From NCBI GenBank assembly GCA_029582265.1, contig CM055819.1, positions 31,721,164-31,785,163 on the forward strand: a DNA stretch of 64,000 nt. Reading direction: 5' to 3'. A program made the position numbers and the translations under genes. Shown one piece after another: positions 58,101 through 64,000 of this stretch; position 1 is the first letter of the stretch, and every line of letters starts with the position of its first letter. The stretch comes from Zoroaster sp. YZ-2022 (Eukaryota; Echinodermata; Asteroidea; Forcipulatida; Zoroasteridae). The notes below the pieces were generated by a model that saw nothing but the letters and a program-made list of their open reading frames with translations, was not told the origin of the DNA and searched no databases.

Positions 58101-59529
58101 GGTTCAAATTTGTGATTTTTTTTAAACAGGATGTTCAAATATTTAAATGAGAATACTTCTGCATGTGAATTACAAACAATACAGGGCATCTAATTACTAA
58201 TCAGAGCGTCTGAAAGACACCCTTATTTACTGCTGGGTACCACTATGGTTGGTAGAGCACCAGTACGGTAAACCAGAGGTTGTAGGTTCACATCCCAGTG
58301 ATAAACAAACAGCTTCAGCTTTTGAATTATTGTTTCCATGTGTGAACGAGAAAATATGCATGAACAAATTTTAGTTCTATTTTCGTTTTTGAGCAATAAT
58401 ATTGATTTATTTATTGTTCAGGTCAAATCGATGGTCAGGAAGTGACAGCTGCCTACGTCTTGGCTCCAAGACCCCGTCCGATTCGTCGCTCGCCAAACCG
58501 TGGTATGCCTCCATGGAGACGATCTCCACCTCGATTCAGAGATGACAGAAATAGAAGAAGGTAGCTTCCCTTACTTTTCTCTCTAACAAAGTTTAATATT
58601 ACATATTCCAAGCAAATACGGGAAATCGAAGATAAACTCAACAATTTTTCTGTTTCTTGATGGTAAATCACAATGTAACAAAGACTGAATTTGGAAAGCA
58701 AATGTTTTATATTTAAAAGTATTTGTTACACAAAAAGAAAGTAAGTATATAATATTTATAATGTTGTCATCATCATCATCATCATTTCGACCGCAGTCGA
58801 CCATCTTAGATGGTTTTCTTGGCTGATAACCTCAACGGGCGCCACTGTATCGTGAGGTGTTGCTAGATGGCCGTTGGCTCATAAAGAGCTCATCCGCCCT
58901 ATAATGTTGTAGATCAGGTGTAGTGGGGCAATAATTTTTAGATTTTCAAAATTTGATTTTGAAAACCATATACATGCAAGTGAGTTGTTACAAATGAGGA
59001 AGATTATTAACGGAATATCTGTAATCTGGTCATAGACAAAATATCCATGATAAATGCCAGAAACTTCCAAGGAAGTAAAATTTGGCAAAAAATCATAGAA
59101 AACAGAAATTTTAACACTGCCTTTTTCTAATATGTATCTTGAACAAGACCTAGTTACATTTGTTTCTGAATTATTGAATTTCCCATTTGACAAAAAATAT
59201 CATGTTGTGTTCTGCAATTTTGTAGTAGAATGTTTTAGACCTTGAATTTTACACTGGCCACTGCCTCTGTTAACCTTGTCTAGGCCTTGGTGCTCTTTGA
59301 AATGTTCCCATAGACATTTATATTTTTTGATGGAAGTTTCCTTCAAGAAAAAAATTGCCTTTCACCCTCAAGAACAAAAATCCAGGCTTGATATTTACAT
59401 TGTTATTCCTGCAGGCCACCTCCACCAAGGAAGCGGTCGCCAAGACCCCGTTCCAGATCAAGATCCCGGTCTCGTTCACCCATACGCCGCAGACGCCACA
59501 GCCGCTCAAGTTCCAGTTCCTCACGTTAA
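49016..59529 (+). CDS. RNPS1: RNPS1, RNA-binding Ser/Arg-rich protein (5 exons, 5' end missing)
   Basis: RNPS1 is a nuclear splicing activator and a component of the ASAP/PSAP complexes attached to the exon junction complex. The exons 49016-49132, 54725-54946, 56001-56242, 58422-58560 and 59415-59529 join in phase. They encode an RS-rich N-terminal part (PRSKSRSRSRGRS), a poly-Ser/SR tract followed by a Lys/Glu stretch, one RRM (KLHIGRLTRNVNKDHLMEIF as RNP2 region, SFAYIDF as RNP1, HMDGGQIDGQEVTA), and the C-terminal Arg/Pro region ending RRRRHSRSSSSSSR and TAA. The LHIGRLTRNV motif and the whole exon order match human RNPS1 closely. The initiator exon lies upstream of 49016 and was not identified. 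Confidence 0.95.
49176..49290. mobile_element. TTAA-CCCTAACC MITE, short
   Basis: TTAACCCTAACCACCCCAAA at left and TGGTGGATTCAGGGCTAAAG at right, about 45 bp after the RNPS1 exon at 49016-49132. Confidence 0.6.
50110..52665. mobile_element. Inverted-repeat element with two further elements nested
   Basis: The outer arms at 50110-50310 and 52490-52665 are inverted copies (GGGTCCTGACCAAGAGTTCT, CTGAACTGAGGAAATGCAGG). Inside lies a palindrome (50300-50670) and beside its arm a hAT-like element (50671-52496). The whole lies in an RNPS1 intron. Confidence 0.75.
50671..52496. mobile_element. hAT-like element with CAGGCCT ends
   Basis: CAGGCCTCGACAAATCGCC at left and TTGTCAAGGCCTG at right. CCAAGAG directly repeats at both flanks. 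Subterminal GCCCGATCGGGCAA strings occur at both ends. No transposase is visible in 1.8 kb. Confidence 0.7.
52719..52989. mobile_element. TTAA-CCCTAACC MITE, uninterrupted copy
   Basis: Homologous throughout to 2462-3108 without the SINE. The right end is TAGGGGGTTAGGG-TTAA. Confidence 0.75.
53123..54303. mobile_element. 1.2-kb TIR element (GTGACYCGCTCTATCG ends)
   Basis: Left GTGACCCGCTCTATCGTAAT and right ATTACGATAGAGCGAGTCAC are inverted. AATT lies on both flanks. The arms continue to GAATGTCCCCCA. It inserted into a copy of the 46-bp unit described at 54304-54740. Confidence 0.75.
54304..54740 (+). repeat. Tandem 46-bp unit around an RNPS1 acceptor
   Basis: The unit contains GCTTAATTGTTCTAGCACCA, GTTCCAGAAATCAT and ATATGGGCCAT. 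Copies lie at 54304-54333 (cut by a MITE), 54653-54704 and 54705-54740, and a partial one at 53095-53122. The last copy contains the real splice acceptor. Confidence 0.8.
54334..54652. mobile_element. TTAA-CCCTCC MITE
   Basis: 311 bp between TTAA (54334-54337) and TTAA (54649-54652), with CCCTCC and GTAGGG ends. It splits one 46-bp unit. Confidence 0.7.
54725..54946 (+). CDS. RNPS1: RNPS1 exon: poly-Ser and Lys/Glu tract
   Basis: The acceptor is AATTGTTCTAG and the donor is CAAA/GTGAGT; the length is 222 bp. It encodes a long Ser/Arg/Gly low-complexity stretch, then KKGKEEKKGKERKSKSK. The acceptor region is repeated just upstream (see the tandem unit at 54304-54740). Confidence 0.88.
54989..55207. 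repeat. Foldback repeat (GGGGCCAATTTCATAGAGCT)
   Basis: GGGGCCCAATTTCATAGAGC at left and CTATGAAATTGGCTCC at right. Inside are three AGAAAAAATTGCTTACC repeats. A second copy lies at 60513-60652. Confidence 0.7.
55386..55921. mobile_element. Element with AGGCCTCCCAG ends, filled by ACCTATAAAA repeats
   Basis: The inverted ends AGGCCTCCCAG and CTGGGAGGCCT are flanked by CATACTGC and GATACTGC (8 bp, one mismatch), consistent with a hAT-type insertion. It split a member of the 81-bp repeat family. The inside has about nine AACCTATAAAAACCTATATT units. Confidence 0.7.
56001..56242 (+). CDS. RNPS1: RNPS1 exon: RRM, first part
   Basis: The acceptor is TCCCATCAG and the donor is GGAG/GTAGGT; the length is 242 bp. 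It encodes SPRRRRRSPSPKPCKLHIG, RLTRNVNKDHLMEIFSNYG, RSFAYIDFQKHDDAEKAL and RHMDGG. These are the RNP2 and RNP1 strands of the RRM. Confidence 0.97.
56254..56620 (-). mobile_element. TTAA-CCCTAACC MITE next to RNPS1 RRM exon
   Basis: Inverted relative to 981-1432; starts ATAACCCTAACTCCCTAGGC, ends GGTTAGGG-TTAA. The left edge is about 12-15 bp after the donor at 56243. Confidence 0.75.
56653..56966. mobile_element. TTAA-CCCTCCTAC MITE
   Basis: TTAACCCTCCTACTTTTG at left and GTAGTAGGAGGATTAA at right. The inside is rich in TTTTGACTG strings. Confidence 0.65.
57150..57890. mobile_element. TIR element with nested CCGGGTACCC element
   Basis: The arms GAGGGAGGAGTGCTAAAGTC and GACTTTGGCCCTCCTCCCTC continue for about 60 bp. 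The CCGGGTACCC element (57283-57628) lies inside. Confidence 0.65.
57283..57628 (-). mobile_element. CCGGGTACCC-ended DNA element, copy 3
   Basis: Inverted copy with GAACCGGATACCCGAAATTT and AGATACCCGGGTACCCGTAA. It lacks the mariner MITE found in the copy at 36945. Confidence 0.7.
58236..58310 (+). mobile_element. tRNA-derived SINE head
   Basis: TATGGTTGGTAGAGCACCAG (A box) and GTAGGTTCACATCCCAGTGA (B box). The arms pair poorly, so it is not a working tRNA. Confidence 0.5.
58422..58560 (+). CDS. RNPS1: RNPS1 exon: end of RRM and Pro/Arg region
   Basis: The acceptor is TTATTGTTCAG and the donor is GAAG/GTAGCT; the length is 139 bp. It encodes QIDGQEVTAAYVLAPRPRPI then MPPWRRSPPRFRD, matching the last RRM strand (ITATAVLAP in human) and the PPMWRRSPP motif. 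Confidence 0.95.
58760..58905. repeat. (CAT)n-associated dispersed repeat
   Basis: CATCATCATCATCATTTCGA followed by CGCAGTCGACCATCTTAGAT. I recognise it as repeat-like, but no second copy occurs in this window. Confidence 0.35.
59415..59529 (+). CDS. RNPS1: RNPS1 last coding exon
   Basis: The acceptor is ATTCCTGCAG and the stop codon is TAA at 59527. It encodes PPPPRKRSPRPRSRSRSRSR then SPIRRRRHSRSSSSSSR, the conserved RNPS1 C-terminus. Confidence 0.95.
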
Positions 59530-60512
59530 GTACAACTTAGTAACGGGTCTCGTCTAGTCACAGAAGCTGTTCCACTCATGGGCCCCAGAAAACTCTTTAC
59601 ATCTACATGTTTTAGGTCTCCTGTGTGCATACTGGAGCCATCTATGTATCGGAGCATTTGTTTATGCAGTGTGCAGCTTTTGCTCGGTTGGCAGACTTGC
59701 GCAAGTTCAGGTTTGAACTAAATAATACACTAACTTGGCCCAAACATTGACAGCTTTGACTACCCTCATCATAGACTTGTATCCAGCAAATGATTACTTT
59801 AGTTGGTCCTTTTCGATTGAACTTGGGTGGAGCATAGCAGAAAAACCATTGACATGATCTGATGGTCGATCATCCATCATTTGAGCGTAAATGTTCTTGT
59901 GCAGTTTGTGGCGATCAACCAAATGTCAACTAGACATCACCCAAGTTAGCTTCTTGGACGTAGTAAGAGGCAGTGTAATTGCTCACTGATCTAGCAATGG
60001 AGATGTGTAAGGAATTCAAACCAGTGTTGCATTAGGAAGATGAAGACGATTGGGGATCCACTGCTAGGATTAAGTCTGGGAGTACTCTGTAGTCTGTGAG
60101 TTCATTTTACATTTGAATATTTTGTGTCTCGATATTCCTTTGTTTTTTTTGTAATTGTAAATATTTCCCTCGGCATCAATTTTAAGTGATTTTTATTTTG
60201 TGGACTTCAGTAGTAAGAGGTATCAGCAGAGTTAGAGATCATTGCAAATGTTTTTCGTTATTCTTCCAGTTATTTCCTGCACTTTTTGTTTTTATCAGAA
60301 CATTGCCAATTTCCTTTGAAAAGCATAACAAAAATTGTGATATTTTACAAAATATTTTCCAGAAACTTGGGATAACAGTTATTAAGTGCCCAATAATAAT
60401 TTTTGGACATATTTTCTGTAAAACAATGATTCTGACAATTAAATTGGGGAAATTATAAGTATTTCTTATCCTTTTCATGAGTAAGAAAGCAATGTTCCAA
60501 CTAATAAACTGA

Positions 60513-60652
60513 CTGGGGCCAATTTTCTAGAGCTGCTAAGCAGAGAATTTTTGCTAAGCAGTATGAAACAGACTACCAGCTAAAATGCATACATTTTGTA
60601 TGATAGTTTGGCTGGTAACCAGAGAAATCCGCTAAGCAAATTGGCCCCTGGT
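60513..60652. repeat. Foldback repeat in RNPS1 3' UTR
   Basis: GGGGCCAATTTTCTAGAGCT and GCTAAGCAAATTGGCCCC pair with each other; homologous to 54989-55207. Confidence 0.7.
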
Positions 60653-60836
60653 GTTTGTGTTTGAGTTGTAAGTTAGGACATTGTCTTTGCAAAGGAAATT
60701 GTGAGCACGCTTTTACCGAATGCTGGCTAATAACATTGTGTGTGGACTTACAACCAAGCTTTCAGTGTCATCCAGGAATTAAAAGTAAAGATAGTTGTTG
60801 GTAAAACTTGTAGCTTTGCATGGTGAAGAGGATAAG

Positions 60837-60998
60837 TAAGACTAATTGCGGTGACACCATGTGAAATTCTCTATTGAGTAGTAATTAGTTCTGAAAAGAA
60901 TTCGAGGTTACAACTCAATTGTTGTAACCTCAAGTTCTTTTCAGAACTAATTACTAAATATAGAATTTCACATGGTGTCACCGCAATTAGTCTTAATT
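60837..60998. mobile_element. Complete GTGACACC palindromic MITE in RNPS1 3' UTR
   Basis: The two arms of about 78 bp (AAGACTAATTGCGGTGACAC against GTGTCACCGCAATTAGTCTT) are nearly perfect inverted copies with almost no loop (ACTCAATTGTTG). Confidence 0.88.
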
Positions 60999-61221
60999 AA
61001 GATAGTTGTTCTTACCAAATGCAGTCAATGTTTTTATATTAATTTTATAGCATATTCTGTTTCAAGAGGAATCTCAATTCTCCTCCTGAGTCTATTTAAT
61101 TTAAATTTTTCTTCTACTGTGTATTATTAGCCTTGTTCAAGGTGAATATATGCATAAAAATTTAATTACCTGCACTTGCTATGTTATATCTAGTTAACAT
61201 TTTTTGGGATTAAGTGTACAT

Positions 61222-61231
61222 AATAAATAAA
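61222..61231 (+). terminator. Poly(A) signals of RNPS1
   Basis: Two overlapping AATAAA hexamers lie 1.7 kb after the RNPS1 stop codon, followed by a T/G-rich stretch (61256-61270). They are the only well-placed pair before the converging gene. Confidence 0.5.
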
Positions 61232-61266
61232 AGTGAATGAATCTGTAACTGTTTAATCTTTTGTGC

Positions 61267-61272
61267 TTTATT
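61267..61272 (-). terminator. Candidate distal poly(A) signal of IRE1
   Basis: TTTATT on the plus strand is AATAAA on the minus strand, about 40 bp from the RNPS1 signals. If used, the two convergent transcripts would end against each other. Confidence 0.3.
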
Positions 61273-62929
61273 TCAACTTAGTTGAACATTTTACATGAAA
61301 GATTCATATTAAATATGGTACAAATAAATATTTCAAGTGCATTTATTAAAACTACATAAGTAGCATTTACCATTAAAATATATATTATAAAAATGGTAAT
61401 AACTCAAGGCATAATTGCAGCAGATTAATTAATTGGTTTTTTTGTGCTCTGTATTTGACGTAATTACATGTTACATGTTTATAACAGCCTGATTACAGTA
61501 CTGAATATGCTGAACAACAATGCATTCCAATCATGTCATGTTTTCTGTGTTCACGACTTGTGCATTCTAATGTGAAATTTTTCTTCTTCCAAGTTGTCAA
61601 CATTTGCAATTTTCTCATACATGACTCGTGAACTTGGAAAGTCCCCATTGATCAGAATGCATGCAACATTAGACAGATCATTTAACATTTCTTATAAGAG
61701 TTTTAAAAAAAACATACAAAGTCAGGCTTACGAAAATATCACCAAAAAATATTAATTTGTCAAATATTCTTTCAGGGAGAGGGTCTTCAACATAAATGTT
61801 GACATCTGCAGATGATCCCTTAGCTTACGGCCAATATAACAAATTACATCTTTGTTAATACTACCATTAATAAACACTGGAAATGTGGTAACATGCTTAT
61901 CGCCATATTACAAGGCTCTTAAACCACACATTCCAATGCATTTACGTTGAAACCACTGGCCCCCATGTTGCTACTCTCTTAAAGCCACATATTGCAAAAC
62001 TTAAGGGAGAATTGCCCACTACATTTGTATTTGTGCTCCCTTTGATGGTATTGTAAAGGTAGTAGTAAAATGGCCATGTGCTGGCTTCACTAATTTATCA
62101 ATAGGCTGACCCTCTATCCAGTCAGTATAATACTGACAAGTGATAAAATTTAATGCTTCATTCCAATCATGAAATGTTTCTTACGTTCATGGCTAGTGAC
62201 ACATAACAGTGCCTTCATGAACTCGATTTAGCCTTGATCTCAGTTCACAAATCTACACTGCAAGGCAGTATTGAAGGTACAATTTTGGCAAGGTACGTTA
62301 ATTTTAACCCTCTAGTTTTCAAGACATATATCATAAAACTAACCTACGAAAGTTTCAAGACAAAAACATGTCAACATGTTTTGTCGTTTTCTCCAAAAAA
62401 GTAAGCACCTATTATGTTTTAAAAAAAAAACTTCCAGAAAGCAACTTTTTTAACGATCAACTAAATTGGTAAAATAATTATGTTGTATTTTCCCCCTTAT
62501 AAGCACTTACTGATGCCTTCAGATGACCCCTTAGCCTTTGCTGAAATTAACACCTTCATATAAATTATTAAGTTTATGCACAAATTACTTCAGTATTAAG
62601 GATTTCATACATTTCAAACCTTAGGTTGAGGAACAGCTATACAACTACATACCTGTAATATGTATATTTGTCAACCTTGGATAAAAAAAGTCTGAATTTT
62701 AAAATGTAATAGTAAAAATACAATATAGTAAATACAATTGCAAAAAATAACTAGAATGCAATCTCTCAACAAATACAATAAGCACTTGTTACAAAATGAC
62801 ATTAACTTAAAGATCCCAGCACCAAGAATGAAGACTAATATTCCGTGTGTGTTGTTACTTTACCTGCCGTATGGTTTTCTATTTTCCCTGAAGAAAACTC
62901 ATTTTTTGATCCGAAGACAATCCAAGCAT

Positions 62930-63030
62930 ACTGATTCAAAACGTCGAGTTTTAACCTCCAGTTCTTTTCAGAACTAATTACTACTCAGTTGAGAATTTCA
63001 CATGGTGTCACTGCAAACAGTCTTTACTTA
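62930..63030. mobile_element. Half copy of GTGACACC MITE
   Basis: CAGTTCTTTTCAGAACTAAT to ATGGTGTCACTGCAAACAGT, one arm, in the possible 3' UTR of IRE1. Confidence 0.65.
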
Positions 63031-63753
63031 AATCACAAAATAATAGCATTGTTTAACCATCCGCATCTGAACTTATTCTTGTAATATTAAATTAATATTC
63101 TGCATCACAAATTTACGGGTCAGTTAATTACTCATTACCTATTTGACCTGGGTCAATTATTAGTGAAATAATTGAATTTAGTCTTTTTTTCTACAAGGAA
63201 AAGATGAGATTGAAATAAAATATGACAGGAATTTCAGCATTCACATGGAATATGCACATCTTTAAAAACGCATGACATCTGTAATTTGGTCATGATTAGA
63301 GTGCAAAATAATAAATAGACAGAAACATAATATTTACATCCTTTTTTTAGTTGTCAAAAACATTGACGATGGAATCTCTGACCAACTCCACTACAATCTG
63401 ATGCACAAAGCACTTTTGTTAAAACCCCTGGCTGTTAATATGGCAAGATGTTTTGCAAAAACAGTTGTGCTGGGAAGTAATTTATTAAATTAATTTAATG
63501 GGGTGTTCCTTTTCTTCTCTTGCTTCACACTAAATTATGGAAAATTTGAATCATAACAAATGCTTCTTAAACAGAATTTTACAGTTTTCAATCTTTTATT
63601 GGGGGTTAGGACACTGCTGTTGATGAGCAAATGCATGCGATTTTTTAAAACAAATCATTGGCTGTCAATAGTATCTACGCAAGGAATGTCTGTGAAGTGT
63701 TTGTGCAACAATGGATGCCAAAAAGCCCTAATGAAAGACACTGAATGCTTTCT

Positions 63754-63770
63754 CACCACTAGAGGGCAAC
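63754..63770 (+). promoter_or_regulatory. CTCF-like motif
   Basis: CACCACTAGAGGGCAAC matches the CTCF core and lies 33 bp from the IRE1 stop codon. Motif match only. Confidence 0.4.
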
Positions 63771-63802
63771 ATTGTGCACAGAATAGATGGCTATGTATAG
63801 AT

Positions 63803-64000
<198 letters not shown>

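Larger units (their letters stand above)
59530..61250 (+). other. RNPS1: RNPS1 3' UTR
   Basis: This is non-coding sequence after the RNPS1 stop codon. Two overlapping AATAAA signals at 61222-61231 are the likely end. It includes a foldback repeat (60513-60652) and a near-perfect MITE hairpin (60837-60998). The extent is inferred from the poly(A) signals only. Confidence 0.6.
61251..63802 (-). other. IRE1 3' UTR and/or intergenic sequence
   Basis: No exon is visible. Minus-strand AATAAA signals occur at 63595-63600 (short UTR) and at 61267-61272 (UTR of about 2.5 kb). The sequence is AT-rich and holds a half copy of the GTGACACC MITE at 62930-63030. Confidence 0.4.

Overview
The window is animal nuclear DNA: AT-rich, made mostly of introns and intergenic sequence packed with mobile-element remnants, with short exons bounded by GT/AG splice sites. 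The exons read as animal genes (an R7-family RGS protein, the eEF2 lysine methyltransferase EEF2KMT/FAM86, the splicing factor RNPS1 and the stress sensor IRE1). SINEs with tRNA-type heads, one carrying a Deu-type core, suggest a deuterostome invertebrate, most likely an echinoderm. The species cannot be fixed from sequence alone.

Layout. 1-13.9 kb holds no coding exon that I recognise. It contains an 81-bp repeat array, TTAA-flanked MITEs, a SINE nested in a MITE, and a 2.07-kb transposon with terminal inverted repeats of about 385 bp (9463-11529). 13.9-21.5 kb, plus strand, carries the last six exons of an RGS9/RGS11-like gene; the exons for DEP and most of GGL were not found. 21.5-32.3 kb is repeats. 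32.3-36.5 kb, minus strand, carries six consecutive in-phase exons of EEF2KMT; the first and last coding exons were not found. 36.5-42.2 kb is repeats, including three copies across the region of a DNA-element family with 7-bp target-site duplications. 42.2-45.5 kb, plus strand, is a small FAR1/ZSWIM-like gene in which a two-exon zinc-finger module is tandemly duplicated. 49.0-59.5 kb, plus strand, carries five exons of RNPS1 with a 3' UTR to about 61.25 kb. The right edge, minus strand, carries the last exon of IRE1 (ERN1/ERN2), tail to tail with RNPS1.

The genes do not form one pathway. Their linkage is informative: in human, RGS11, RNPS1 and EEF2KMT are all on 16p13.3, ERN2 is on 16p12, and RGS9 and ERN1 are neighbours on 17q. 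The window looks like an unduplicated relic of that ancestral block.

Mobile elements dominate the rest and can be layered by insertion: SINEs inside MITEs, a mariner MITE inside another element, and a hAT-like element inside a palindrome inside a longer inverted repeat. Several have an empty site elsewhere in the same window. Two insertions touch splice sites: a SINE tail makes up an RGS donor, and a MITE starts about 15 bp after an RNPS1 donor. A 46-bp unit carrying an RNPS1 acceptor has been tandemly multiplied and then colonised by two transposons. I did not find a clearly new multi-gene system; the most unusual gene is the duplicated FAR1-like module.
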